DNA of 64,000 nucleotides from Gammaproteobacteria bacterium (GCA_016191245.1 JACPOY010000013.1:62001-126000), one strand, 5' to 3'. Numbered from the stretch's first letter, positions 29,547 through 39,054 are shown. Numbers and translations: made by a program. Notes: generated by a model from the letters alone, not told the origin.

Positions 29547-30446
29547 TTAGAGCTTCGCGCTATCAACAGCAATTGCTTCTTCAATTTTTAATTGATTCAC
29601 TTTTTGATTATCTTCAAAATCCCACGCTGTCGAGAGCATGGTAAGACAAAATGCCCATGCTTGAATGCTTTTTGGATCATAGGGCAACATTTCACATAAA
29701 ATTTTCAACCGGGTTTCTATTATTTTTTGCATCGGTTCATGACAAGGAAAACAATCAAAATGGTTGTGGATCATGGGCCCTATTTCTGCAATGGGCGAGC
29801 CAATATAACCATGAGGATCGATCACTTTCCAAGTATCACCACTTAATAAAATATTATCGTGATGGAGATCGCCATGAAGCAGTACATCTTGAGTACGATC
29901 TAAAGTTAAATCCAAAAATAAGGATTGAGCTTTTGAAAGTAGTCCATTATCGATAAGCCCCTTTAATTGCGACAGAGCAGGCATTAAATCAGCAAGATGT
30001 TTATAAGAGGATGGATATTCATCTTGATCACGATGTAATTCTAGAATGGTTTGACTGATAATCCTGGTTGCAGCATCATCTTCGCCCTTTTGAACCAAAG
30101 ACTTCAAGGTATCCCCAGGCGTCAAATATTCCATTAAAAATGCATTTCTATTTTCATCAATATTCAAAACACGTGGAACGCGATGATGAAAAGAACATAG
30201 CCATTGTGCTTCTTGCACAATATTAGAACCTATAGGCCCCATTTTAAGGATCACAATTTCTTTAGTTAAATTTAATTCTACCAATGCAACATAATGATAA
30301 GTTAAATTCGCAAGAGGATGAATAAAGCGAAAATCCCACTGATTAGCAAGTTCTGCAATGTGAAATGTGAGTTTTTCTAACCACTCTTTTCCCACTTCTT
30401 TGTATACAGTATGAATATTGGCAATAAAGGACGATTGATTTTTCAT
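29547..30446 (-). CDS. Aminoglycoside 6-phosphotransferase-like kinase
   Basis: A 299-residue APH-fold kinase, nearest by motifs to the streptomycin/hydroxyurea phosphotransferase family. It has a Lys in IVILKMGP, the catalytic loop LLHGDLHHDNILL, and the metal Asp in VIDPHGYIG. Substrate is unknown; chromosomal copies often have non-antibiotic substrates. It is unlinked to mobile elements here, between two effector-like genes. The start has no strong ribosome site. Confidence 0.8.
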   Translation of the reverse strand: MKNQSSFIANIHTVYKEVGKEWLEKLTFHIAELANQWDFRFIHPLANLTYHYVALVELNLTKEIVILKMGPIGSNIVQEAQWLCSFHHRVPRVLNIDENRNAFLMEYLTPGDTLKSLVQKGEDDAATRIISQTILELHRDQDEYPSSYKHLADLMPALSQLKGLIDNGLLSKAQSLFLDLTLDRTQDVLLHGDLHHDNILLSGDTWKVIDPHGYIGSPIAEIGPMIHNHFDCFPCHEPMQKIIETRLKILCEMLPYDPKSIQAWAFCLTMLSTAWDFEDNQKVNQLKIEEAIAVDSAKL

Positions 30447-30563
30447 TTAAGTATGATAACTTAGATTTTCCCTCTATACAAGAAATGGCATCATTTTTGA
30501 GCCTTAAAGAGGTCAAAATCAGCTAAATACAAACCTATCAGAGAGTATTAGCTAACTTTCATT

Positions 30564-32705
30564 TTACTTTTTCATTCTTTTCGAACCACTTTCCATATCT
30601 TTATTCTGAGTAACATTTTTTTTCCTTTTAGGATCTTGATGATTGTGAACATCATTGTTGTTAGAAAATGTAAGCTGTTTTCTAGCAGATTTATTGTTAC
30701 CAAACCTATTCCAAAAAATACATAATGTCTTTTCATCACTTATTAAGTTTTTCTCAGCCTTTGATGTTGTCAATTCTGAAGATTTACTATTATTGTTGTT
30801 ATTATTATCTTCAACTTCAATCGATATCGCAGGTTGAACTCTTTTATGTACTCTATTTTTCCAATTTAACCAAGATGTATACAATTTATTAAGATCATGT
30901 CTTAAGTCACGCGTGATTTTAAATGCCCGTGGGAAATGCAATTCAAAAGCTAAAATCCCAGCAATGACATCCAAATTTAATCCTTTTTCAAATAAAATAA
31001 AGCCAATATTCACAAAACGACGATTAAGCGTATGAACTTCATTCATCGCTTGGCGTAAAAGTGGGAAAGATGGCCTATTTTTATCGCTTAGCATTTGACG
31101 TAATTCTTGATCTTGACTATTTTTGAGTTCAACATTGGGTTTTGCGACTAGAATAACTTGAGCCAAAGATTTGAAAGTACGTTCATCAAAAATGACTGAA
31201 CTTAATAATAGATGAAGCGCTGTGTTTTGATTTGGATCTTGGGCGTTAACATCTGCTTTGTTTCTTAACAACATAATTGCACCGACATAGAAGCCGGTTT
31301 GAATTGAAACATGCAAAACACTTTGATTGCCAATTTTTGAATTGACATTAAATCCTCTTTTAATCAGATATTGTAGTAATTGAATATTTTTATTTCTCAC
31401 TGCATTAGCGAAAATGGTAGGACAATTTTCACTTCTATCATCAACTTTTAAATCTACACTAGCACCAGCCTCTAGCAGGGCTCTCACAACTTGATCCGAA
31501 TTGGGGACTTTTGCCGCTAAAGCAAGAGGTTCCAATACATTACAAAACAACGATTTTACTGAAACTTTTGATGCAATTAACTCTTTAACTTTAGCAGTGT
31601 TATTATCTAAAATTGCGATATGCAATGGCTCTATCAATAGAGTATCAAAAAACTTTTCTGGATCTGCAATGCCAGCTTGCTTTAGATTTTCAATTAACAG
31701 TTTATCTAAATCCCCCAATACATCACGTGTCTTTAAATATAAAGCTATTGAAAAAATTAAATCTTGATCTATCTCTTGCATTTCTTTAATTTTAGAGAAA
31801 TCTAACTTTGAAAAACCAAATTTTTGAAAATTAGCATGGAGCAAAATCAACGACAGGAAATGCGTTTGATTATGTTTTTTTGCGGCAAATATCGCATTAA
31901 TAAAAATTTGCTTTATATATTGAACATTAATATTACTTGAATTTGAAAAAGCTCTAAATCGCACTGAGAATAACAATCTACCATGATTGTTAAAAGGAAG
32001 GGGATAATTAGATTTTTCAAGCATTTGCAAACAATCTATTAGTTTAGCAAAGATTTGATCGCTAATATCATTAAGGGGCAAATTAACATGTTTCAAAATA
32101 GTAAATAGAAGTGTTGGATGACATTTACTTCCTAATTGGTGAGCAAGTATAAAGTTATTAAAATGTAGATAGATGGCATTTTGTAAGGCTATGATAAAAC
32201 CAGGTTGAACAACCAGATGCTCTGCAACTTTATCTTTGTCAAACATCGCTATTTCAATTAATTGAGCAAGTTGTGATGTTCCCTCTATTAGTCTTAAATC
32301 ATTGAAAGCCATATTCGCAATGATAATTTGCAAACCAAGGTGATTCCCCAATTTGTACAAGTTTAGTGCTAACGTTAAAGCCGTGATTTCAGCATTATCG
32401 CCTTTTCCCCTTTTTTGATTAAAATTTATTTGATCTTTGGGAACTTTTTGAAATAACAACTTTAAAGGAGTGGCATAACCATTTGCCGCAAATAAGACAA
32501 GTGCATTATGGAGTAACGCGGGTTTATCTTTTACGATACTCGTTAGAATAGCTTCATTTTCCATTGCTTCAAGAATGATATCAAGATCTTCTGGCGTTGG
32601 CTTTGCATCTACATAGTTTTTTTCAGTTACATAGCGATATTTATCTAAAATATCAATAACACGTTTTTTGGTTAATTTTTTTGAACTTTTAGATAGATTA
32701 GCCAT
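30564..32705 (-). CDS. Ankyrin-repeat protein, effector candidate
   Basis: About 713 residues. The middle (about 360-520) holds ankyrin-type repeats, for example EPLHIAILDNNTAKVKELIA, PTIFANAVRNKNIQLLQYLI and TALHLLLSS. The C terminus has a poly-Asn run and basic clusters (DPKRKKN, GSKRMKK), the sort that can act as nuclear localisation signals in a host. GGGG six bases before ATG 32705 supports the start; an in-frame TTG at 32735 is an alternative. Ankyrin effectors are typical of Legionellales with type IV secretion; secretion of this one is inferred. Confidence 0.8.
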   Translation of the reverse strand: MANLSKSSKKLTKKRVIDILDKYRYVTEKNYVDAKPTPEDLDIILEAMENEAILTSIVKDKPALLHNALVLFAANGYATPLKLLFQKVPKDQINFNQKRGKGDNAEITALTLALNLYKLGNHLGLQIIIANMAFNDLRLIEGTSQLAQLIEIAMFDKDKVAEHLVVQPGFIIALQNAIYLHFNNFILAHQLGSKCHPTLLFTILKHVNLPLNDISDQIFAKLIDCLQMLEKSNYPLPFNNHGRLLFSVRFRAFSNSSNINVQYIKQIFINAIFAAKKHNQTHFLSLILLHANFQKFGFSKLDFSKIKEMQEIDQDLIFSIALYLKTRDVLGDLDKLLIENLKQAGIADPEKFFDTLLIEPLHIAILDNNTAKVKELIASKVSVKSLFCNVLEPLALAAKVPNSDQVVRALLEAGASVDLKVDDRSENCPTIFANAVRNKNIQLLQYLIKRGFNVNSKIGNQSVLHVSIQTGFYVGAIMLLRNKADVNAQDPNQNTALHLLLSSVIFDERTFKSLAQVILVAKPNVELKNSQDQELRQMLSDKNRPSFPLLRQAMNEVHTLNRRFVNIGFILFEKGLNLDVIAGILAFELHFPRAFKITRDLRHDLNKLYTSWLNWKNRVHKRVQPAISIEVEDNNNNNNSKSSELTTSKAEKNLISDEKTLCIFWNRFGNNKSARKQLTFSNNNDVHNHQDPKRKKNVTQNKDMESGSKRMKK

Positions 32706-32861
32706 TTGCAACCCCAAAGGAAAGTCAGATTGCAAAATAGTATCAAAAATAAATTTAAAAAAATGTCACATAAATCCCGACAATGGCAATTTTTAGCTAA
32801 AAACAGATAAAGTCTAATAAAGCGCAGATAAACAGCAAATTTCAACTTACCTACTCAATTC

Positions 32862-34859
32862 TTACTTGTGGTATTTTGCTTTTCCTGCTTTATATAAATA
32901 CTTTTTGCACCCTTGTTCGTCTGTCATTTCTTCTTCAAGTTCCATCATAAGCCGTAAATTGTGATTGGGATCTGTAATTTTAAAGGTAATGTGATCTAGA
33001 CCGCTTTCTTCTTTACGTACAATACGCAATCCTTGCGCAAATCGTGGTACAACGGTCCCAGCCTCCAGCAGCATTTGATAATGATTAAGCTCAACCTTAG
33101 GAATTTTATGTGCATCTTTTTTATCTAATTCAATTCCATGCGCAAAAAATATTCCATCAGCGATAACTTCACCATGTAAAGGATAAATTTTCACATCTTC
33201 TTTATCTTTGGATTTAAATCCTATTTGCTTGGCCATGACGACTTTGGGTGAGGTTTGTGGTGTTCGTGCTGGAGGCATGTCACTGTTGTTATTATTGTTT
33301 GTAATATTTCGATTTTCGTCATTTGTTTGAGTTTTTACATTTTTCTTACCGTTCTTTTTCTTAGCTGGATTTTTAGGGAGAACGACAGATTCGGAATAAT
33401 CATGTTCAAGTTCTGATTTATCTTGCAATTTTACTACCTCTTGTTTTGCTAATTCCTTAGGTAGAAATAGATTCAATGCTTTGAGTTGTTTCGAAAGATC
33501 TAAAAATTTATTATAAGCTATTTTATCCTCAACAATTCTATTGAAAGTCTTCAAGAAATCTTCTATTTTCGATGATGGTAATAGCAATGGATTTGCAACA
33601 GAAATCGTTGTAATACCATCTTTTGTAAATAACATGTAATCAGGGATTATCGCCTCAAGCGGCTCAAAATCGCTATTGCTAAATTCTTCTGAGGCAGACC
33701 AAGATATTGTGAGGGTTGTACATTCTTTGGATAATTCACATTTATAAACAGTTGATTGCCATTTTTTAATCGCTTCATTAAGATTAAATATGAGTTTATC
33801 TCTTAATTGAGGCAATTCAACTTGTCTATAGTGCGTCATTAAAGAAAGCGTTCTTTCTTTCGCATCATCAGTTAAATCATTAATGTTATGACGCGAAATA
33901 TAATTGATAAGTTTTTGTATATATTGAAAACGCAGATGCTCAAATTTATCTATTACAAGATATTGATCTATAAATATACAAGATAATTCAACGATATGTT
34001 CTGTAACAATCCATTCTTGCTCAAGGAGTTTGGTTAAAAATTCTAACGCTATCATTTGATAACCTTGAGTGAAATAGGAATGTACCAAAATAAAATTGAG
34101 ATCTCTTTGAATTTTTTGGATTAAAAATTGATAGTTTACTTCAAATGGACTTTTGTAGTTTGAGATTGAAACTTGAATAGGGTGCTTCGCAACAAAGGCA
34201 TCATGAACTTCTTTAGAGATGGCTTTGGACCAATCCAAAGCATCGGAGCAACTTTTAAGAGCTTGTTTGCATTTTCGTTTGGCTAAATAATGTTTTATAC
34301 CTAAAACGTTTGAATGTTCAGCGATAACGCTTGCAAAGCGGCTTACAATGTTTCCAGATGGATTCGTGTTAAGAGACTCCATGAGTTTTGCTGTTTGTTT
34401 TTGTTGCTTTAAACTTCTGATTAATATTTTTTCATACGCCTCAGCTGCCTCTTTTAATTCACATGTTTTGAAATAAGAGTCAATACTATGCGTAAAGTAA
34501 AAATACCAATCAAAAATAAAATCCATTGAGGTGTTAGCATAGAACTTAGATTTTTTAAATAATTTTTTTAGTTCTACACTTATAAGCATTAAATGCGCAT
34601 CTACCATTTCAGATAAAGTGATATATCGTTTTAATTTAACTATATCGTCTGGATCCCTAATGAAACTTCCATATTCTTTATATAATATGGAAATAGGACT
34701 CAGTAGCTTTTCAATAAGTTGATTGTTAAGGAGCAGTGTAGATTTTTTCATACTTTTCTCTTCATCATGCATCGACAAGAATTGTTGTTTTTTCAACCTT
34801 TTACAATTTCCATGCTTCTTTTCGAATGACATTATTGTTATTGGGATTATTTTCATCAT
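32862..34859 (-). CDS. Large hypothetical protein with a distinct C-terminal domain
   Basis: Up to 665 residues, not recognised. Residues about 40-470 are helical and could form repeats. A basic, Asn-rich linker (about 505-545) follows, then a compact C-terminal domain (about 560-665, including GEVIADGIFFAHGIELDKK and LEEEMTDEQGCKKYLYKAG). That end reads like a separable domain, but no motif identifies it. The start is uncertain: 34859, or an internal ATG such as 34751. The layout (helical body, disordered linker, compact end) is common in secreted effectors; function is unknown. Confidence 0.65.
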   Translation of the reverse strand: MMKIIPITIMSFEKKHGNCKRLKKQQFLSMHDEEKSMKKSTLLLNNQLIEKLLSPISILYKEYGSFIRDPDDIVKLKRYITLSEMVDAHLMLISVELKKLFKKSKFYANTSMDFIFDWYFYFTHSIDSYFKTCELKEAAEAYEKILIRSLKQQKQTAKLMESLNTNPSGNIVSRFASVIAEHSNVLGIKHYLAKRKCKQALKSCSDALDWSKAISKEVHDAFVAKHPIQVSISNYKSPFEVNYQFLIQKIQRDLNFILVHSYFTQGYQMIALEFLTKLLEQEWIVTEHIVELSCIFIDQYLVIDKFEHLRFQYIQKLINYISRHNINDLTDDAKERTLSLMTHYRQVELPQLRDKLIFNLNEAIKKWQSTVYKCELSKECTTLTISWSASEEFSNSDFEPLEAIIPDYMLFTKDGITTISVANPLLLPSSKIEDFLKTFNRIVEDKIAYNKFLDLSKQLKALNLFLPKELAKQEVVKLQDKSELEHDYSESVVLPKNPAKKKNGKKNVKTQTNDENRNITNNNNNSDMPPARTPQTSPKVVMAKQIGFKSKDKEDVKIYPLHGEVIADGIFFAHGIELDKKDAHKIPKVELNHYQMLLEAGTVVPRFAQGLRIVRKEESGLDHITFKITDPNHNLRLMMELEEEMTDEQGCKKYLYKAGKAKYHK

Positions 34860-35078
34860 CGTTGATGCCGAATATGAAAAAAGTTAGAAAATTGATTAGC
34901 TTATTGTAGTTGGAATTTCAATAATGAAAAGTCGTGATTTACGATCGGCGTATACACACTAAAAAGGCAACAATCATTAGCAAACGAGGCACGAGACAGC
35001 GCTATCATTTCTCTTTTGTTGGTATGTTATAATTGAAAAATTAATGACTAACCAGAATATCTAGGTAAGGTAAAGACT
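34860..35078. other. Intergenic region before yqhA
   Basis: 219 bp between divergent genes. AT-rich with no further ORF. A plus-strand segment at 35044-35072 (TGACTAACCAGAATAT, then CTAGGTAAGGTA) loosely resembles the block at 56873/58463, but too weakly to call. Confidence 0.4.
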
Positions 35079-35609
35079 ATGCGTACAACTGCAAAGAAAA
35101 TTGAACATGTCATGGAGCAAGGGTTATTTGCAAGTCGTTGGTTAATGGCCCCCATGTACATCGCTTTAGTCGGCGCATTGATTATCTTACTCATAGGCTT
35201 TATGAGGGAGTTATATCATTTTGCATCACATGCAATGATATTAGAGCAAACAGATATTGTGCTTGGGATCTTATCCTTAATCGACCTATCTTTGGCAGGC
35301 AACTTGCTTCTTATTGTGATTTTCTCTGGATATGAAAATTTTGTAAGTAAAATCGATACAGAAGATCATGAAGATCAGCCAGAGTGGAAAGGCACCGTTG
35401 ATTTTAATACTCTAAAGTTAAAATTGATTGCTTCTATTGTTGCCATTTCAGGGATCCATTTACTTAAAGTGTTTATGGATGTAAACAAAGCATCAGAACA
35501 ACAAATAAAGTGGATGGTAATCATTCATCTCGTTTTTGTAATTTCAGGGGTATTGTTGGCATCAATGGATAGAATCGCGGCAAGTACTAAAGCATTAAAA
35601 GCAAAGTAG
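35079..35609 (+). CDS. yqhA: UPF0114 (YqhA) family membrane protein
   Basis: A 176-residue inner-membrane protein of the YqhA/UPF0114 family, of unknown function. It has the family start (KIEHVMEQGLFASRWLMAPM), three to four transmembrane segments, and the conserved SGYENFVSKID loop. AAGG eight bases before the ATG supports the start. A shrunken copy lies at 37158-37329. Confidence 0.9.
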   Translation: MRTTAKKIEHVMEQGLFASRWLMAPMYIALVGALIILLIGFMRELYHFASHAMILEQTDIVLGILSLIDLSLAGNLLLIVIFSGYENFVSKIDTEDHEDQPEWKGTVDFNTLKLKLIASIVAISGIHLLKVFMDVNKASEQQIKWMVIIHLVFVISGVLLASMDRIAASTKALKAK

Positions 35610-35624
35610 CTGCATGCCTAGATA

Positions 35625-35663
35625 GCCGCGCACAATTGAGATAAAATCGGCGCTGTGTGCGGC
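35625..35663 (+). terminator. Hairpin after yqhA
   Basis: GCCGCGCACA (35625-35634) pairs with TGTGTGCGGC (35654-35663), one wobble, across a 19-base loop, 15 bp after the yqhA stop. No strong T-run follows, so factor-dependent or weak termination is likelier. Confidence 0.4.
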
Positions 35664-35822
35664 ATTTAAATCTTAAAATTCACATCTAATAAATAAAATT
35701 ATGACATTTAATTCGCTATCTTACAGTAAACTCGCTAAAAGGCTTATTTACTGTGATAAAAGGGCACATCATTTCATTTCTTTACAATTTAGTTACGATA
35801 GAATAAAAGCCATTTATGAAAA

Positions 35823-36581
35823 ATGGGTTATTTCGCAATTATGGTTAAAAATACTGACACAATCAGCAATCTTGTGCTTAGACGCTGGCATGATGGTGTT
35901 AAGCTTGTTAGATCAAAAGAATGTGATGCATTAAATGATGCGGAATCACCCTTTGCTCTTCGTGAAATCTTAAACTTTCCCTGCAGTGTGTATTTTGATA
36001 ATTATGATCATAAGGCAGAAATCGTAAATGAAACTTGTGCAAAAATATGTGGTTTTGAATCAACCCAGGATGCGATAGGACGCTCAGTTTTTGATTTCTC
36101 CACTAAAAAGACAGCGATGCGATCTGTTATTAATCAAAAAGAAATTTTAACAACAAAGAAAAAGAAAATCATAGAAGATTTTTTGATAAGAAAAGATGAT
36201 GTACCAATTACTTTTGTTGGGCTCTCGTTTCCTTGGTATTCTGAGGAAAATAAAATTATAGGTATCTTTGGTTGTTCGATAGTTCTAAATCACCATTCTG
36301 TTGCACAAAGCATAACTAAACTTTATCAACTAGGGTTGTTATCAAATGAGCCTTTAATGCCCTTAACTACATCTCACATTCACCACAATTACTTTACTCG
36401 TCGTGAAATACAATGTATCCAACATATTATGGCTGGAAACTCCCCCAAAGCTATCGGTAAAATTCTTAGCCTTTCTCATCGTACTATTGAACATTATATT
36501 GCTAATATAAAAAGTAAAATCGGTGTTTCCACAAATGCGCAAATGATGGTTAAATTTAACGATTATTTCAACAATGAGTAA
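35823..36581 (+). CDS. PAS-LuxR family transcriptional regulator
   Basis: A 252-residue DNA-binding protein. A PAS-like sensor region (about 50-140, SVYFDNYDHKAEIVNETCAK, SFPWYSEENKIIGIFGCSIV) precedes a LuxR helix-turn-helix at the C terminus (FTRREIQCIQHIMAGNSPKA followed by IGKILSLSHRTIEHYIANIK). It converges with the double-glycine peptide gene 44 bp away, which makes it a candidate regulator of that gene. Start at 35823 or an internal ATG at 35841. Confidence 0.85.
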   Translation: MGYFAIMVKNTDTISNLVLRRWHDGVKLVRSKECDALNDAESPFALREILNFPCSVYFDNYDHKAEIVNETCAKICGFESTQDAIGRSVFDFSTKKTAMRSVINQKEILTTKKKKIIEDFLIRKDDVPITFVGLSFPWYSEENKIIGIFGCSIVLNHHSVAQSITKLYQLGLLSNEPLMPLTTSHIHHNYFTRREIQCIQHIMAGNSPKAIGKILSLSHRTIEHYIANIKSKIGVSTNAQMMVKFNDYFNNE

Positions 36582-36624
36582 AAGAGCAAAACTCAACAAA
36601 TAATAAAATTTTGCTCCTTCACAA

Positions 36625-36963
36625 CTAAGAGAAATAATCCCAAACAGTTTTACCTGTTACCGTTGCGATACTTGCACTGAACGAAACCATTGTGCTTCCA
36701 AGTGCTACATAGAATACTGCCTCCCCTAAACTCAATCCGATCCCTGATATTAATGCTGCGCTAACACCGGTTGCTGTACAGTAAGCGTAAGTTCCAGCGG
36801 CTGCCCCAATAAGACCGCCAGATAAAGTCGTAAATACTATTGACTCGATATTGCTTAATAAGCCGCCATGAATTTCAGAGATTTCATCAAAATTTAACTC
36901 TCTCATGTTTGAGTCATTGATTGGGAATGTCTGCGCCTTTGCATAAAGCCTTCTCTTTTTCAT
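36625..36963 (-). CDS. Double-glycine leader peptide, bacteriocin-like
   Basis: Encodes a 112-residue precursor. Residues 20-34 read MRELNFDEISEIHGG, the classic leader with ELxxxEIxxIxGG that C39 peptidases cut after the Gly-Gly. The predicted mature peptide (78 residues) is Gly/Ala-rich and hydrophobic (SGGLIGAAAGTYAYC, SAALISGIGLSLGEAV), as in class II bacteriocins and microcins. AGG seven bases before the ATG supports the start. No immunity gene is obvious next to it. The C39 exporter at 58567 is the only candidate processor in the window. Confidence 0.75.
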   Translation of the reverse strand: MKKRRLYAKAQTFPINDSNMRELNFDEISEIHGGLLSNIESIVFTTLSGGLIGAAAGTYAYCTATGVSAALISGIGLSLGEAVFYVALGSTMVSFSASIATVTGKTVWDYFS

Positions 36964-37157
36964 ATTTACACCTATTAAATTTTGGAAGTAGGCAATTTTA
37001 AAGAGATGGATCAGATAAAAATAGGGTAAATTTACTGGGTTTTATCTTGCTGAGTATAACCTTGGTCAGGAACCAAATAAGTCAATCATAACCAGGATGT
37101 TCTCCCTCTATCAAAACGACTAAGCCATTTTAACTATGGATTTTCGAAAAATTATCC
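36964..37157. other. Intergenic region upstream of the GG-peptide
   Basis: About 195 bp, AT-rich, with no further ORF. It should hold the promoter of the GG-peptide gene on the minus strand; no clear -35/-10 pair could be fixed. Confidence 0.4.
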
Positions 37158-37329
37158 ATGTTACACAGAAAAAAGCAGCACCGATGGAGCAGGGATATTT
37201 GCTAGCCATTGGTTAATAGCCCCTATGTACATCTATTTAGTAGGCGCATTGATTATCCTACTTCTCAGGTGTATTGTTAGCATCAATGGATAGAATTGCT
37301 GCTAGACTAAAGCATTAAAAGCAAAATAA
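37158..37329 (+). pseudogene. yqhA (UPF0114) remnant with a large internal deletion
   Basis: Matches the start and the end of the yqhA gene at 35079-35609, with about 355 bp missing from the middle. The first part (ATGGAGCAGGGATATTTGC...) corresponds to residues about 12-37, and the last (TCAATGGATAGAATTGCTGC...) to the end including the stop. It cannot make a working membrane protein. It marks a duplication that now brackets the PAS-LuxR and GG-peptide genes. Confidence 0.85.
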
Positions 37330-37373
37330 CGGATGCGCTTTCTTGTAAACTGAGCGATTTGAAGAGGCAAAAA

Positions 37374-37979
37374 ATGAAAATGTCGAACAAATTGGCAATT
37401 TTTGCGTTAATAATAGGTTCACTACTCAACTTGAGTGTTAATGCTATCGAAGTAAACCAAGAAGAAGCCATCTTTGCCATGGGATGCTTCTGGTGTGCAG
37501 AGTCTGAATTTAGAGAGCATGAAACTAATGCTTTACTACCAGGGATCTTTTCAATAAAAGTAGGTTATGCAGGTGGCGTAAAATCAAATCCTACCTACGC
37601 TGATCATGAGGGATATAAAGAAGCTGTAAAGATAATTTATAATCCAAATGTTATCCCTTACAATAAATTACTGGATATATTTTGGCATAATATTGACCCT
37701 TTTGATGCGTTGGGACAATTTTGCGATAAGGGATCCCCTTATACCTCCGTGATATTCTTTAAAAATGATTCACAAAAAAAGTTATCGTATGAGTTTAAAG
37801 AAAACATTGAAAAGACATTAAAAAAGAAGATAGTCACAGAAATTATCCTTTATACTACATTTTATGATGCAGAAGAGTACCATCAGAATTATAAAGCTAA
37901 AAATCCTGTTCGATACAATTACTATCGTTGGAACTGCGGCCGAGATGCAAGGTTAAAAAGTATTTGGAATGAAAGTTAA
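37374..37979 (+). CDS. msrA: Peptide methionine sulfoxide reductase MsrA, exported
   Basis: Reduces methionine-S-sulfoxide in oxidised proteins. The catalytic motif GCFWCAE and resolving cysteine (NCGRDARL) are present. Unlike cytoplasmic MsrA it starts with a signal peptide (MKMSNKLAIFALIIGSLLNL, then SVNA), so it probably works in the periplasm. GAGG six bases before ATG 37374 supports that start, giving 201 residues. Confidence 0.92.
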   Translation: MKMSNKLAIFALIIGSLLNLSVNAIEVNQEEAIFAMGCFWCAESEFREHETNALLPGIFSIKVGYAGGVKSNPTYADHEGYKEAVKIIYNPNVIPYNKLLDIFWHNIDPFDALGQFCDKGSPYTSVIFFKNDSQKKLSYEFKENIEKTLKKKIVTEIILYTTFYDAEEYHQNYKAKNPVRYNYYRWNCGRDARLKSIWNES

Positions 37980-37987
37980 TTACACAA

Positions 37988-38350
37988 AAATTATTAAACA
38001 AGAGGGATACAGATAAGCGTCCTTTTAATGAAATCCTACAATATTTTGCTATGGAGCGCTTTTTATATCGGTTATCAAAATCGCCATACGCCGATAAATT
38101 TATTCTAAAAGGTGCTCTAATGCTTAGGGTGTGGGAATCATCTCAATACCGCCCAACAAAGGATATCGATATGTTAGGGAAAACCAGCAATGAAATAGAA
38201 TCTATTATCCAGCAAATTAGGGATATGATCACTACTTCTGTTGAACCCGATGGCATTATCTTCGATGATCAATCCATTAAAGCAGAAAGAATTACTGAAG
38301 ATGCAGATTATGAAGGGATCAGAATCTCAGAGATCCCCTCATTTCTTTAA
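37988..38350 (+). pseudogene. AbiEii-like nucleotidyltransferase remnant
   Basis: An open frame from 37988 encodes the N-terminal half of an AbiEii/AbiGii toxin: FNEILQYFAMERFLYRLSKS, LKGALMLRVW, and the nucleotidyltransferase motif KDIDML. There is no start codon before the family start, the frame breaks off after about 120 residues, and no AbiEi antitoxin is present. It is the decayed remains of a phage-resistance toxin-antitoxin pair. Confidence 0.8.
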
Positions 38351-38463
38351 ATAATCATTAATAAAAACAATCAGTTAAAAAATTTGAAAAATTAGCATTA
38401 TGAGATCAAAATATTGACTCTTTGCAAAATGAAGAAATAATTAATAATATTTTTGAGAATTCA

Positions 38464-39054
38464 ATGCACGTAAAACGCCAAGAATCATTAGCAAATGCAG
38501 TGCTTGGTGTTATTAGCAGTGCCTCTTTGATAGTTCATCGTATAGGCATAGGTTTAGCAAATTCTAAAAAATTGTTTGGGAAGCACGCAATAAAACAAGT
38601 AGATCGATTATTGAGCAATTCTAAGCTGCAGTTGCCAGACTGTTTTCAGAAGACAGTTCCCTATATTATTGGTGCCCGTAAAGAAATTGTTGTTGTGATG
38701 GACTGGACTGATTTTGACGCGGATAAACAAGCAACGTTACAGATTAGCATGGTCACATCACATGGTAGAGCAACCCCTTTACTTTGGAAAACGATAGAGA
38801 AAAAAAATCTAAAAAATTAAATAAATGATTACGAGGATGAATTGCTATATGAATTTAAATCTGTACTGCCGGAAGGAGTAAAGGTCACTATTTTGGCGGA
38901 TCGCGGTTTTGGTGATACAAAATTATACGATTTTCTAAAGCAAGATCTCGGTTTTGATTTTGTTATTCGTTTCCGTGGAAATATGTTTTTTAATTGCTTT
39001 TTCGAATTGCTAAAGGATCATAAAAATTTAGAAGAAATTTTATGGATTATTTAA
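38464..39054 (+). pseudogene. IS4-family transposase remnant
   Basis: The frame from 38464 reads like an IS4-type DDE transposase (NAVLGVISSASLIVHRIGIG, AIKQVDRLLSN, VVMDWTDFDAD, then ADRGFGDTKLYDFL and FVIRFRGN). It contains an in-frame TAA at 38818-38820 and lacks most of the C-terminal part. Terminal inverted repeats were not found. It lies against the MATE gene start. Confidence 0.85.

Noticed and set aside
35044..35072. A third copy of the 32-bp upstream block, before yqhA
   Set aside because: Only scattered bases agree, with a gap, so chance similarity is likely.
35701..35934. Short plus-strand ORF before the PAS-LuxR gene
   Set aside because: It overlaps the regulator's start in another frame and resembles no protein.
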